Source: Aristolochia californica
Taxonomy: Eukaryota > Streptophyta > Magnoliopsida > Piperales > Aristolochiaceae
DNA length: 64,000 nt
Assembly: GCA_029961685.1 (NCBI GenBank)
Contig: JARWKL010000002.1
Location: 32,952,908 to 33,016,907 of the forward strand
Direction of reading: 5' to 3'
In this document: in pieces, positions 1-10,140 of the stretch
Layout of the letters: each line of letters begins with the position of its first letter
Position numbering within the stretch: position 1 is the first letter of the stretch
Notes under the pieces: model-generated
What the model saw: the letters and a program-made list of their open reading frames with translations, nothing else
Databases searched by the model: none
Told to the model about the DNA's origin: nothing
Made by a program: the position numbers and the translations under genes

Positions 1-345
1 GTGCTCGGATTTCACTTACTATCGTTCAAATACATCTCGTTGTCGGGGAGGATCGGGGAGGAACCTCTGTCAAACGAGGTTTCGAAGAAAAAAAATTTCT
101 CTCTCGCGACCTTCGGCTTCTCTTCTCTCTCGGCCTCCCTCTCCTCTCCCTCTCGACCTCGTCGCAGAGAACGGAAGGCCGACCCTCTGCAGTAGAGCCT
201 CCCGGCCTCCCTCTCTTCTCCCTCTCGGTGTACCGTTGGAGCGCCGCCTCTGTCGCCGTTGCCCACTGGCCCACTGCCTCCGTCGCCGTTGCCCGTTGGC
301 CCGTCGCCGTAGTCTCCTGCCCGCTGAGGAAGACGACGCACACAG
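1..345. other. GC-rich block, no recognised gene
   Basis: This stretch is much richer in G and C than the DNA that follows and stays open in several frames on both strands, including one of 64 codons on the plus strand that runs in from the window edge. The translations are low-complexity, rich in Ser, Arg and Pro, and match no family I recognise. It ends sharply at the AT-rich DNA near position 350. It could be a remnant of a retrotransposon leader or of a captured exon. Confidence 0.3.
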
Positions 346-1193
346 GAAGATGTTGGTTTAAGTTTTTCCTAAGTTAGGAAAAATTAAAGAATCGTAAAAA
401 TAATAATTTATATTTTTTATTTATTTAATATTTTTATTTATAATTACTATATTAAATTAGTGATTTAATAGTCATAATTAAAATATTTTTAAAATAAATA
501 TTTGATAAATTGTTTTGGTTTAATTATCCCATTGCTATAATTTATTAAACCAATGGTTTTAAATTTTGTGACAATATATTATTAATTAATAATACATAAA
601 AATATATTATGTTATTGATAAATATATATTTATTATTATATTAAATTAGTGGTTTTTAATGTTAAAACATATCTTATGTTATTAAAAAATAATTTATTTA
701 TTTATTATATTCACTTATGTTATTTTTTATTTTTTTATTTTTTATTTATTTTTAATAATTAATTTTTGTCGCACGTACTCAGAGGGAGTTTACAGTACAA
801 TCTAGAAGAACATCATATTATCGAGATGTTTTAGCAATTCAGATGTCACAAAATTATTGATTATTATGTTTTAATGCCACTAAATATTTTTTATGTTGTA
901 CTTTTGTATGAACAGATATAATTTTTTATATTAAAAACGTGATTGAGTTATATTTGTATTATTTTTATTTTTATTATTACGATATTTGTGTAGTACGCTA
1001 TGTAGTACGGTATTTGTATAATTATTTTATATTTAGATATTAAAAAATTAAAATTTGATTACAATTTTAATAATATAAAAGTAAGCATTTTTTAATTATT
1101 ATATTTAATATATTTTATTTATTAACTAATATTAATTTAATTTTCTGATAATCAGATATATCAAAATATTTTATTTATAAATAATCTATATGC
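346..1193. other. AT-rich non-coding DNA
   Basis: Very AT-rich DNA with no usable reading frame and no recognisable element. It begins just before a perfect short palindrome at 363-383 and ends at a 44-bp tandem repeat. Confidence 0.5.
363..383. repeat. Perfect 21-nt palindrome
   Basis: Ten-base arms around one central base, core TTCCTAAGTTAGGAA. A longer palindrome with the same core lies in the unrelated-looking G1-b element at 45298-45326. Confidence 0.6.
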
Positions 1194-1337
1194 ACTTTAC
1201 ACCACACTTTCCATTACGCACACTAACACAAACAAGTACTTTATACAACACTTTCCATTATGCACACTAACACAAACAAGTACTTTACACCGCACTTTCC
1301 ATTATGCACACTAACACAAACAAATACTTTACATTCC
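1194..1337. repeat. Tandem repeat, 44-bp unit, three copies plus a part
   Basis: Units start at 1194, 1238 and 1282, with a partial unit from 1326. Each begins ACTTTA and contains CACTAACACAAACAA. Copies differ at only a few positions, so the expansion looks recent. Confidence 0.85.
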
Positions 1338-1407
1338 CTCTCACTTTCCCCAGGGAAAGTACTTTTCATTGTATTTCATTTCCCTCTGCACTTACATTGT
1401 GCACTAA

Positions 1408-1431
1408 CCCCCCCCCCCCCCCCCCCCCCCC
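1408..1431. repeat. Poly-C run of 24
   Basis: Uninterrupted run of 24 C. Similar runs of C or G occur at 8203, 60579 and 63960. The exact length is unreliable because sequencing and assembly handle such runs badly. Confidence 0.75.
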
Positions 1432-2499
1432 ACCTTAGTCTTTATGAACATCAAGTTGTGGCGATTAGATCGCTCCCATCATTCATAAAGCATGATTTCA
1501 GCTACAATGCTGGTATTATTAATTGTTGGTGGTTCATCTTTCCGAATAGCATAGTCTATGTCCATCCATCCTAAATGAAGAAGAATTCTCTCTTTCCAGA
1601 CCTTATAGTTATCTCCCTTAAGTTCAGGGATATCAAAACGAATATCAGAGAAATTTGTAGGTTGTACAACTGCATAAATTTACAAATTACATGCTTATGT
1701 TAAAACTGAGGCCTAAATAAAATATCAAACTTTACCAATGTAAATCATGCTTTAAAATTGAATCTATTGACATAAAAAAATATTCCTTGTGGGCTAAATG
1801 TTTTTAATTCAAGCATATTCAATATTCTTTATGAGTAAACTTTATGATAAAACTATCAAATTATTTATGAATTCAGAATTCCTGTTGGTAAATTATAAAT
1901 AATTTGATATTTTATCCTAATTAATAAATTCAAATATAATAAAAATTCTTGTGGGATAAAATTTATATATTAAGTATAATTAATTATAATTAATGTCTAA
2001 ATTTTCTTTATGATTAAACTTTATAATAAAACTATCAAATTATGTATGAATTCATAATTTATATGGGTAAATTATGAATAACTTGATATTTTATCCTAAC
2101 TAATAAACTCAAATACAATAAAATTTCCTATGGGATAAAATTTATTATATTCAGTAAAATTGGTTACAATTAATGTCAAATATTATTTAAGTGATCCTAA
2201 TCATAATATATAATTTTTATTAAATTAAAGATGTTGTGGCTACTCTCTAATTAATAAAAAATTATATGGATCACTAGACATTAAATCGCATAAATGCGAA
2301 ATTAACGTGAGAATAGTATGAATTGCATAATTTTCACTTACACTGACATGTTATCATGATGCAAAAAATATTCTCAAAATATACGCATAATTAAAAACTA
2401 TAATAATATGCATAACTTTAATTTCATGCATTTAAGTATATGTCAAAAATGCATAAAAAACAATTACAGAAAATAAATGTATAACCTATTAGACACACA
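1432..2499. other. AT-rich non-coding DNA
   Basis: No coding sequence is visible. The only structure I see is the two-copy repeat at 1821-2177. Confidence 0.5.
1821..2177. repeat. Diverged direct repeat of about 180 bp, two copies
   Basis: Copy one (about 1821-1997) and copy two (about 2001-2177) share the block from a CTTTATGA-TAAACTTTA motif through ATTATTTATGAATTC-like text and GGGATAAAATTTA to AATTAATGTC. Differences are scattered substitutions and small indels, consistent with an old tandem duplication or a satellite-like monomer pair. Confidence 0.6.
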
Positions 2500-2800
2500 A
2501 AGACCAGTGGCTTAATGGTCACGGGTGGCGAATTTAGTTTCACCGCCAGAGTTCAAATCCCCACTAGCACAAAAACAAATTTTGACAACCGAGTCGGCAT
2601 GGTCCTCTCTCGGGCAGCTCAGTTTAGCAAGTTGGAACGGGCAAACCAACTCAACCCGTCCGGGACGACCCGAACCACAATTTTTTTTACACCAAGTCGC
2701 CCCGCCCTGAGAGTTGCTAAGTTGGAACGACAAGTCACATACGACTCAGCCCGAACCAACGTGCCTAGTATTTACCAAAATACATTATGGTTTTAATTAA
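2500..2800 (+). mobile_element. Probable tRNA-derived SINE
   Basis: A GC-richer island in AT-rich DNA. It has an A-box-like TGGCTTAATGGT at 2508-2519 and a B-box-like GTTCAAATCCC at 2551-2561, about 30 nt apart and in the right order, as in the internal RNA polymerase III promoter of tRNA-derived SINEs. A T run follows at about 2681-2688. After it a second block (about 2706-2760) repeats the motif AAGTTGGAACG seen near 2631, so the body may be partly dimeric. I did not find a convincing target-site duplication, and the 3' end is approximate. Confidence 0.55.
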
Positions 2801-3699
2801 CCATGATTCTACATGTTGGATGTCGTCTTCAACCTCCAGCTATACGCAGAAACCTCCTATAATTGACAACCCTTAACGACGTCGACGCTGATGAACCTTT
2901 CGGAATGATCGTTGGCGTCGGCTCTGGCGCATTTTGCCAATGCAATAACCGTTGGTCGTCGCCCCAGTGAGCCATAGAGTGCGCACAGAGAGCGATCAGC
3001 GGCACTTATCAACCTTTTGGCCGAGTGCCGCTGGTCTGCATGATCGGTCGTGGGCGCTCGACAGCCGTGAGTCATCAGGATGTTTTACATTGACATTCTC
3101 GATGACTCTCCAACCAGAAAAATATCATTTGTCATAAAAACGACGCTCCCCAAACAGAAACAGAGAGCAAGAGCAAAAATTAATCGCTCAAATGGATCCA
3201 ATACGCAAGATAAGAGGTACCGCTCTACTACCAACTGTAAGATAAACTTGAATTTCTAACTACATGAAATTCATAGTATAAAATGCAAATGGAAGCCCAT
3301 AATCATACCTCCCTCCATGCAATCAGATTCCGTTTATAAATTACCGGCATCATGTTCTTTGTTTGTGTTCGACACTTCAGCTCTCTGATCACTCACATAC
3401 GATGGTGTATTACTAAAAGAGAATCAGTGACCAAGATTGAGGACCAAACATTTTTTATATCGACCAAGCTTCCATCAAGCTTATCGGCTTCCTATAACTG
3501 CGAATGGGAGGGAGTTATAACTCCGAATAGAAGTGGAGCATAACTTCTGAAATGGAAGTTACTCCTTGATAGAAGTTGGACCACTACTTCTAAAATTGAA
3601 GGGAAGTAGTGAACAGAAACTTCCACTTTTAGATTAACATAGCACGTCAGCCAGGAAGATGTCAGGATTGACAGTAGTAAGCCTGGTCAGAAGCAACGT
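2801..3699. other. No gene seen; GC-richer patch at 2830-3080
   Basis: The patch at 2830-3080 is open on the minus strand for about 70 codons, but the translation is not recognisable. At 3490-3630 there are many direct and inverted copies of GAAGTT and AACTTC that could fold. I cannot assign this stretch to a gene or a named element. Confidence 0.35.
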
Positions 3700-4457
3700 T
3701 TCAAGAGAACAATTGTTCAAGTCGTGACGTTCCAAGTTGTATGAGGTGGGTTGGATGAAGTAGAACATGGTTGGTCAAAGAGTGAATTGGTAGACAATTG
3801 CCATCAGAGGTAATGCCAACAACTTTCACCAAGATCACTAGAGGCAAGAACAAGTAGGAAAATACCCGGAGACTTCTGAAAAATGACTTCTGCTCCACAA
3901 GATTTATACTGGCATCGGAGGACAACCCCCAAGCTAGAGAGACAGAGAAGAAATGTTTTGTTTCTCATTTTGATCAGTTTCAGACATTGATTTTTCGTTA
4001 ACGGTTCTTCCCCATATGCAACAATAGAGAGAAAAAAAAGAATTAGATATCATGTGAAGCCGAGTTGGGCTGAGTCAAGAGAGTCAGGCTTGCAACTTGA
4101 CCCGGTATTATCAAGCAACTACTAGGAGCTCTAGAGTGTTGCTCATGCATTGAACTTCAGCACAGGCCTGGAGTGCCCCAACCTTGGTTTCAGTGGTCGA
4201 ATGGAAGACAAAAATAAACCAGATATGGAACTTATCTAGATGAACATGAAGGTGGCGGGAAATTCGAGTAGAGCCAGAAGGGATTTCTTCCAGAAGACAA
4301 TCCCAAGTAGATACCACTAGCAGGAAGGAAGCAATGATAGCAAAGAACAATCAAAGGCAAGATACCATTAGCATGTCTATCTTCCACTGAGCAATAGTGA
4401 GTTAGGAATTCTAAAAACTCCTAGCTATGAGTCCTGAAAATCAATGTTTTGATACCA
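3700..4457 (-). pseudogene. Possible Ty1/copia remnant next to the LTR at 4458
   Basis: This lies on the internal side of a minus-strand copia LTR and its PBS (GATACCA just before 4458). A minus-strand stretch at 3701-3925 reads in part DGNCLPIHSLTNH, resembling the protease-to-pre-integrase stretch of copia polyproteins. The rest (a minus frame at 4111-4350) is not recognisable. Length and order fit a badly deleted element, but the identification is weak. Confidence 0.3.
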
Positions 4458-4733
4458 TGTTGATTTTTAGGACTCCATGGATTACATCTTGGATAAAGAA
4501 GAGAACACAAAAAAGAGGAGGAAAAATGGGATTATGGAGTTAGTCCAAACCGTCCCTCTTAATGTATATTTATAGATTCTAAAAGTAACAATATCGCAAT
4601 TAGAGCCTTTACCCTAGTAAGAGTGAATAAGAGACAGAAAATATAAACTAATTACATCAATGACACTCTAATTACATCATATCTTAAAATAGCCTTCTCC
4701 TTGGTCATGTGGGATTGGGCCCATCTTCCAACA
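4458..4733 (-). mobile_element. Ty1/copia-type LTR
   Basis: Plus-strand reading starts TGTTGATTTTTAGG and ends CATCTTCCAACA, so it has TG...CA ends. The sequence just left of it reads GATACCA, the complement of a tRNA-Met PBS, so the LTR is a 5' LTR in minus orientation. A TATA-like TATATTTATAG lies inside. No partner LTR was found. Confidence 0.7.
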
Positions 4734-4875
4734 TGATCAATTGAGTTTTGAGAAGAAATGCATTTAACTAGAACAACAACTCAAAACCTCATCTCACACG
4801 AACAAACTAGGAGGAAAGTCGGGAAGAACAACAAGAAGCTAAATCAAAAGTTCACTCCCATTCCTCACATCTGAT

Positions 4876-5940
4876 TGTTAGCCCATGTCGGTTCTAAGGG
4901 GGTGGGGTGTGGGTGGATTGAGTTTTTATAATTTTAAAGCAAATATGCTAATTTGAAATTTAAAGCAATTATAAAATAAAACAAGCACAAACTAGCCATT
5001 ATTTGGCATTTACAAAATATTGACAACTCAACGAATGATCAACATAAATGTATGATTGATCAAACATGTTTAACGGCTATACTTTTGTTAAACTTTAGGT
5101 TGACTAATCGATCCAATGATTGATCAATGCCTGTCTGGCAGATTAGACATTTTAAGTTGATTGATCAGTCCACCTAGACTGATTGATCATGCATTGATCC
5201 TCCTGGTTGTACAAAACCAAGTAGGATTGATCAATGACAGGTCTTTGATCAATCATGCATAATATCCCTCATCGGAATACTTCTGTATGATCAACCAATA
5301 CTAATTGTATGATCGATTATGCTTTATAATTTTTCAATGCCTAGACAAGATTGATCAATCAATCCATGGGGATTGATTGATCATGCTTTATATCACATTC
5401 TAGCCAAGTTTTGTTTGGTTAATCAATCTCCCTGATTGATAGATTTTATATTTACAGCCAATGTAGATTTTGAATGATTGATCATACCAAAGCTAGGTTT
5501 CTATCTAGGCTTCAAAGCATGATCAAAGTTTGTCCTAAGTGATTCTGATATGTTTGAAAGTTGGTTATGCATCAGTAAAACATTAGGACTTGGAAAACAT
5601 GAGTGTCAAAAAATATCAAAGAGAGAACTTGTCTTATGCTTTGTAGACTAATCTGATTATAAAAAAGTTGTCTTGAATCCAAGTCACCAAAGAAAGGATC
5701 TTGAACATTAGGAAATCGAGCCAAGTCTCATGCAAATATCAGCTGAAGCTCAAATCATTCCCATCACATAAATAGCCTGTTCTTAAATAATAAATCTTGA
5801 TCAAACTTGTAATTTAGCTACAAGAAACAAAAATTATACCATCTTTTTAACACCAAAAATTAACTTTCACAACTTCTCATATGAAAGCAATCTTTTCTTG
5901 ATGTAATCCAGAGATCAAAGACTCTGCATATAGCAAAGAA
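4876..5940 (-). repeat. 3' LTR of S, with TGATCAAT-rich array
   Basis: The plus-strand reading begins TGTTAGCCCATGTCGG, matching TGTTAAGCCATGTAAC at 15556. From about 5030 to 5520 it holds many copies of TTGATCAATC and TGATTGATCA in otherwise AT-rich sequence, as does the 5' LTR. Relative to the 5' LTR about 600 bp near the PBS side are missing. The right end is approximate. Confidence 0.6.
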
Positions 5941-5959
5941 AATGTGTAAATAATAATCA

Positions 5960-6555
5960 AAACTAACATAGTTCTTCTTGGCTGGATTCCTTCCTTCATG
6001 AGTAACTTATATGAGATCTTCATGACCTTTTTTTTATACCTTAACATGGAGGTTCTAAACTATGTATTCACCCTAGGTAGTAGATAAGGCGGTTTAATAT
6101 TGTGTCTTGGAAAACCAAAAGACAAGCATATTTCCAAGTAGTTTGTAGCTACCACTCGTACTCTTTCTATCAATTTTGCATCCAACCTACGAGATCAATG
6201 GTTGATGAGTTTTAGTACCAAAGACCTGAGTTGGGTGTTCCAAGTTGATAATAGAGAATTCTTTTCACAGCCACTAAGTGAGATTCTCTAGGGTCAAATT
6301 GAAATCTAGCACATAGGCATACCGAGAAAATTATGTTTGGTCTACTAAGTAATAGGTAAAGTAGGGATCTTATTATGCTTTTATATATTTTTTATCAATT
6401 GCCCTACTTGAGTTATCCGAATCAAGTTTCAAGGATGAACTCAATGTTGAATCTCTGAAGCAATCCTTTAGTGTATTTGGATTGATTTATTAAAGTTTCA
6501 TTTTAGTTTGCATTACTTGAAGTCCAAGGAAGAATGTGAGTTCACCCATTAAACT
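5960..6555 (-). pseudogene. S pol: end of reverse transcriptase and RNase H, broken
   Basis: The minus-strand translation shows copia motifs in several frames: MGELTFFLGLQV at the R junction, then a stretch like IDKKxYRGMIGSLLYL, then LLGNMLVSWFSK-like text of RNase H. Several stops and frame changes are present. The frame joins directly to 12970-13356, because the R element (TSD aaact) sits between the residues EFEMS and LMGEL. Confidence 0.65.
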
Positions 6556-6594
6556 TGTTGAATTTATGGAAAAGAGAAAAACTTTATTGACTTG

Positions 6595-6676
6595 TGTTAT
6601 GGTCCTAGGTTAAGTACATATGTCTTCCGCTCTTAACAGGTCGGTCTTTTGGGTAGTATTGGCTAGGTGCTTAACA
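6595..6676 (+). repeat. TRIM 5' LTR (82 bp)
   Basis: Begins TGTTATGGTCC and ends GTGCTTAACA. Only a few differences separate it from the 3' copy and from the copies at 25936 and 45565. Confidence 0.9.
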
Positions 6677-6678
6677 TT

Positions 6679-6690
6679 TGGTATCAGAGC
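6679..6690 (+). promoter_or_regulatory. TRIM primer-binding site
   Basis: TGGTATCAGAGC, complementary to the 3' end of initiator tRNA-Met, two bases after the LTR end. It would prime minus-strand DNA synthesis. Confidence 0.9.
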
Positions 6691-6697
6691 GGGCTCC

Positions 6698-6726
6698 CAC
6701 GTCGCGAGTTCAAGTCCCGGGACGTG
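6698..6726 (+). other. Hairpin after the TRIM PBS with B-box-like loop
   Basis: CACGTC (6698-6703) pairs perfectly with GACGTG (6721-6726). The 17-nt loop contains GAGTTCAAGTCCC, which resembles a polymerase III B box or tRNA T-loop. The related TRIM sequence at 26131-26155 keeps the stem with different bases (GCGTC/GACGC), suggesting the pairing is conserved. Confidence 0.55.
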
Positions 6727-6909
6727 CAAAGGCTAGATTAAAATACTGGTAGGTCCTTGTGATAAGCCCTGGGTAGGGCCAATGTCGTTGCATAGGCGCA
6801 AAGGCTAGATTAAAATACTGGTAGGTCGTGTCTAGGTATTATCGCGGTCGGGCCAGTGTCGTTGTGCCGTTGTGGTCGTCGGCTCGCAAAGGTGGGGTAT
6901 GATGTTATG

Positions 6910-7296
6910 TGTTATGCACATAATAACATTATTATTTTAGTTGTTTTCTTTAATTTACTTTATTTATTTCTGTTTTAAGCCACAGGGGTATTTTTGTAAT
7001 ATTTTATCTTAAACCCTAACAGGGTGAACCCTATTTAAGGGGTATGAGTAATGAGAAAGACCAGCATTGAAGTATTGAGAATTAGGTTAAATCTAGCGTA
7101 AACAGTTTTGAGATCACCTTCTTGATCTCAAGGTTAGGGTTTTCCTCAAAAACCCACGTATTCTCTCATCCTCCATTGATCTTCATCTTCCCTATGTCTT
7201 TCTACTATCCCTACAGTAATACATGGCAGACCCATAACTCATGGCAGATTCAAGATCCTCCCAACGAATCCTTGTGTCAGATTCGGGACCGTAACA
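6910..7296 (+). repeat. G1-a 5' LTR
   Basis: Starts TGTTATGCACATAATAAC and ends GGGACCGTAACA. It contains the core promoter-like CCCTATTTAAGGGG at 7029-7042. The last quarter is open in the frame that continues through the PBS into the leader. Confidence 0.9.
7029..7042 (+). promoter_or_regulatory. TATA-like core promoter of the G1-a LTR
   Basis: CCCTATTTAAGGGG, near-palindromic. The same block, with small changes, occurs in the LTRs of A1, A4, A3, G1-b, G1-c and H', which otherwise differ widely. Confidence 0.6.
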
Positions 7297-7298
7297 AC

Positions 7299-7310
7299 TG
7301 GTATCAAAGC
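7299..7310 (+). promoter_or_regulatory. G1-a primer-binding site
   Basis: TGGTATCAAAGC, one mismatch from the usual tRNA-Met PBS, two bases after the LTR end. Confidence 0.85.
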
Positions 7311-7319
7311 TGGAACACG

Positions 7320-7814
7320 ATGAGCCAAGAAGACGAAGTGATGGCGATGCACAAACAAATCAGAGAAATGACTGTAGTAGGCATTGGAGCAGAAAGAATA
7401 CAGAAATGGCATGCATCCAGGGTGAAGTATTTTTTTACAACGGAGCAACGAGAGGCAGTCGCTCGAGAAGCTATCTTGGACAGACAGAACGACCAATGGC
7501 CGGTCTTTCTGGCTTCTGCAGAAAAGGTCACGCGACCTGAAATCTCCGAGCAGGAAACTCCAGCAGCGGTCCCGTCAAAATTGATTTCCGGATCCTGGAA
7601 ATCTAAAGAGCAGAGCGTAAGCAGAGACGGGGAAAGCAGTAGAAGTCTCGGACGGGGAAACAAACCACGGGCCAGAAGAATCAAAAATTTTGTCCTGTTT
7701 ACCAGCCAAATTCCCTGCGGGGGCAACCTCAAATTTGCACAGGCGGAAAGGCCAGCCTCCAAAAAAATTCAAGATTTCCTCACAAGGAAATCCAAAGCTG
7801 AACTACAACGATGA
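7320..7814 (+). CDS. G1 leader or gag-like protein
   Basis: Open for 164 codons from the ATG at 7320, and the frame is open back to 7122 through the PBS into the LTR. The N-terminal part is charged and possibly helical (MSQEDEVMAMHKQIREM, then a Glu/Arg-rich segment) and the C-terminal part is rich in Ser, Lys and Arg. There are no zinc knuckles. A broken homologue lies in G1-b on the minus strand (about 54796-54311), so this is a family feature and not captured host sequence. It probably corresponds to the N-terminal part of a gypsy gag; I infer this from position only. Confidence 0.5.
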   Translation: MSQEDEVMAMHKQIREMTVVGIGAERIQKWHASRVKYFFTTEQREAVAREAILDRQNDQWPVFLASAEKVTRPEISEQETPAAVPSKLISGSWKSKEQSVSRDGESSRSLGRGNKPRARRIKNFVLFTSQIPCGGNLKFAQAERPASKKIQDFLTRKSKAELQR

Positions 7815-8199
7815 AGAGTTGGGAAATCGGAAGGGTTTTCTGCCAAAAGGTCGTCGGTGGTGGGCAATACTGGTGCGACCCCAAATCTGAGTATGGGGGC
7901 TTCAAAAATCTCCAAGAAGGACCCTAGAAATCTGAAATCAGAGGGGTATGTGGCCACAATCTCATCGGTCAAGGCTGATTTGGGTTCGACCTCCTCAAAT
8001 CCATTATCGCGACCGGCATAAGGTCTGTTTTTCACCGTCGATAGGGGCAACCCCCAACCAGCGAAGCCCCAAAGGGCTGCCCTTCACCACCGAACACAGA
8101 GGAGGCTCCGTCGACACCGTCGGAAACATGTCCGATGGGATGTGACTTCCGGCCACCACCTCCCACTCTCACTCCACTCGGCAGACTAGAGCATACCAA

Positions 8200-8202
<3 letters not shown>
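7815..8202 (+). other. Rest of the G1-a leader
   Basis: In another frame this reads Ser/Lys-rich text such as MGASKISKKDPRNLK, then proline/arginine-rich text before a poly-G run. Parts (AACCAGCGAAGCCCC region near 8060) resemble the repeat units in the G1-b leader at 53925-54200. No defined domain is visible. Confidence 0.4.

Positions 8203-8230
<28 letters not shown>
8203..8230 (+). repeat. Poly-G run of 28
   Basis: Uninterrupted run of 28 G just before the captured segment begins. The length is uncertain for technical reasons. Confidence 0.75.
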
Positions 8231-8521
8231 CGCGTATGTGTCTCGGAAATGTTTTTTTTTTAGAGGCATTGTTTTTTTGTGGATGTGAATCTTCAAATTA
8301 CAGATGTGGGGTTTAATTTTCTGGTTTCCATGGCTGCTTCGGCTTCAAATTTTTTGCCTCGACGTTCTCTGTTTCGTGACCAGAGAAACAGTACCAGATT
8401 GAGGGAATTACGGTTGTGGTGTATGAATTTTGACATGGAATTTTTTTGGGGATGTCGGGATTCATAGAAAAATTTTTTTGGGGGGTTGTATTTTGTTGTT
8501 GATGCGCACAGTCACTATGCG
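8231..8521 (+). other. Unassigned segment between leader and KLCR fragment
   Basis: A plus-strand frame reads MAASASNFLPRRSLFRD from about 8330, resembling a plastid-targeting N-terminus (small residues, Ser, Arg, no acids at first). It may be one more captured gene start, but no family is recognisable. Confidence 0.3.
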
Positions 8522-9177
8522 TGTAATCCCCGGAAGGCGCTGAATTTTGCTCTTTGGGCAGCAAACTCTTTTGAAATATGTGCTGCTGGGAAATCAAGAT
8601 TAGAGATGGTGTTGTGTTTGCATGTGATAGCAGCACTATACTGCAGCTTGGGATAGTCCAATCAGGCTATCCCCTATCTTGGGCACTCAATTGAAAATCC
8701 CAACTTGCATGTCAGTCAGGAGCATGCTCTTGCCAAATTTGCTGACCATATGCAATTGGGTGATACTCATGCAATGGACGGCCAACTTGCCAATTCCATA
8801 CAGTGTTATAAGCTGGGCCTGGAAATCCAACAGCAAGTATTGGGAGAAACAGATCCAGGGTGGGGGAGACTTGTCGTGATGTCAATGCTGCCCTTGTCCA
8901 CACACTTCAGTTTGATGAGGCCCAGAAATTTTGCCAGACGACTCTTGATAGCCATAAAGATAGTGGGACACCGGTCTCTCTTGCAGAGGCTGCTGATACG
9001 AGGATAAGGGGTATGATCTGTGATACAAAAGGAGATCAACCAAGCACACTTGCTGGGATTGCAGCACAGATGGGGGTGCCCAATGAGGAGAGGACAGTTT
9101 GGGAATACTCATTGTCCTCATTCAAGTCAAGCAAAGTTAAAGGTGGCCATCATATCAACTGTGAGAAAGATTTATAG
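8522..9177 (+). pseudogene. Captured fragment of a kinesin-light-chain-related (KLCR/CMU-type) TPR protein
   Basis: The translation shows the tetratricopeptide series of plant KLCR proteins, which bind microtubule-associated partners in the cytosol: KALNFALWAANSFEIC, EHALAKFADHMQLGDTHAM, SIQCYKLGLEIQQQVLGETDP, then LQFDEAQKFCQTTLD and MICDTKGD. The first part is in frame 2. A single-base insertion near 8865 (GGGTGGGGGAGAC) moves it to frame 1, where it ends with FKSSK and a TAG at 9175. One further stop (TAG near 8655) lies in the first part. No intron is seen across several TPR units, suggesting capture from a spliced RNA. Only an internal piece of the protein is present. Confidence 0.75.
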
Positions 9178-9810
9178 TGGGGTCTTGCTGATGAAAGTGA
9201 ATGTAAATATGATACTAACTCTGTCCAGAACTCTTTGGATATGGTGATGGATAAATCAATATCAAATGTAAGTCATGGAAGTTCGCAGCAGATTACTTTT
9301 ATGGTAGCTCATGGTGAGGGAAATATAGAGACTTCTTTTAAAGTTGTTGGTAATGAGGAAAGATCTTCCTTTGACTATCCAGTAGTCATGTTAATGAATA
9401 TCGCTGATGATGTGCAGCAAGCACCACTGCCAAAGGTAGTTGAGGACCTAGGGGGCTCTATTACCTCTAATGGAGGTTCTTGCACCCATGTTATCATATG
9501 AAAAGTAAGCAGAACTATAACTTTATGCACTGCCTTGTGTACTGGTGCTTGGATAGTCTCACCTAACTGGTTGAAAACAAGCTTCCGGGAGGGGAGATTT
9601 GTTGGTGAGTCATTGTTTGTCCTACAACATGAAGATTTTGAGCATAAGTACAGGTCTGGGGTAGAGGATGCAGTTTTCAGAGCAAAAGCAAGACGACATG
9701 CTTTTCTTAAGGGATACGATGTCTGCATAAACCACCATGTTCAACCTCCAGCCAACACCTTAATGGCCATAGTGGAATCTGCTGGTCGAAATGTTCTTTG
9801 TGGACTTGAA
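9178..9810 (+). pseudogene. Captured fragment of a BRCT-domain protein
   Basis: Continues in frame 1 after the TAG that ends the KLCR piece. After an acidic, low-complexity region there is a BRCT-like segment: LPKVVEDLGGSI, THVII, then CTGAWIVSPNWLKTSFREG with the conserved Gly and Trp of the fold, followed by a basic stretch ending in KARRHAFLKGYDVCI, where a second repeat may begin. Such nuclear proteins bind phosphoproteins at damaged DNA. One stop (TGA at 9499-9501) interrupts it between THVII and KVSRT. It most resembles plant multi-BRCT repair proteins (PTIP/MDC1-like); the exact family member is uncertain. Confidence 0.7.
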
Positions 9811-10140
9811 GACGTGAAAGAACCTGTACAGACAATTTTCGTAGTGTGTGACTTGATGTATGGTTTTTTTGTGGCTGGGTTGCACAGTAGGATGAAGGGT
9901 CCACTGGTGGCTGCCATTACAGTATTGCATGTGTCTGCTATTCGAAGTGCCTCAGTGGCGACTGCAAAAATGAGGTACTGCTCAACCAACTATTTGAGGA
10001 ATTTCAGTGGACTTAAAGCAGCAACAAGTGTGAACTGTGACTCAGAGATGTCCTTCTTGGGAAACGAGAGCAGTGCTGCACTTCAACACTCCATTGTTGT
10101 CAAATTTGGAAAACAAAGTTTTATGGTTTCTTTTGCAAAT
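9811..10140 (+). pseudogene. Captured segment of unknown origin
   Basis: Still frame 1 and still open. It reads hydrophobic and Ser/Ala-rich text, including SAIRSASVATAKMRYC and NFSGLKAATSVN, that looks like a plastid transit peptide. Neither neighbour (BRCT or PRMT) normally has such a segment, so it is probably from a further gene. I cannot name it. Confidence 0.4.

Noticed and set aside
26..343. Minus-strand open frames of over 100 codons opposite the first plus-strand frame
   Set aside because: Low-complexity Arg/Glu/Gly text in a GC-rich block; long open frames on both strands are expected from composition and no domain is visible.
1260..1574. Plus-strand frame of 104 codons
   Set aside because: It runs through the 44-bp tandem repeat and the poly-C run, so it is a by-product of repeats.
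4111..4350. Minus-strand frame of 79 codons with a hydrophobic start, considered as a small secreted protein
   Set aside because: It lies next to a copia LTR in a region that looks like a decayed element, and has no recognisable family or cysteine pattern.
6596..6690. Reading the 82-bp repeat plus PBS as a host tRNA gene or intergenic repeat
   Set aside because: Two copies with TG...CA ends, PBS, purine tract and TSD ACTTG fit a TRIM much better; no cloverleaf can be drawn.
7304..7762. Minus-strand frame of 152 codons opposite the G1-a leader
   Set aside because: The plus strand is the element's sense strand and its leader has a homologue in G1-b; the minus frame has no recognisable content.
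8313..8636. Minus-strand frame of 107 codons in G1-a
   Set aside because: Lies opposite the KLCR fragment start, where the plus strand gives clear homology.
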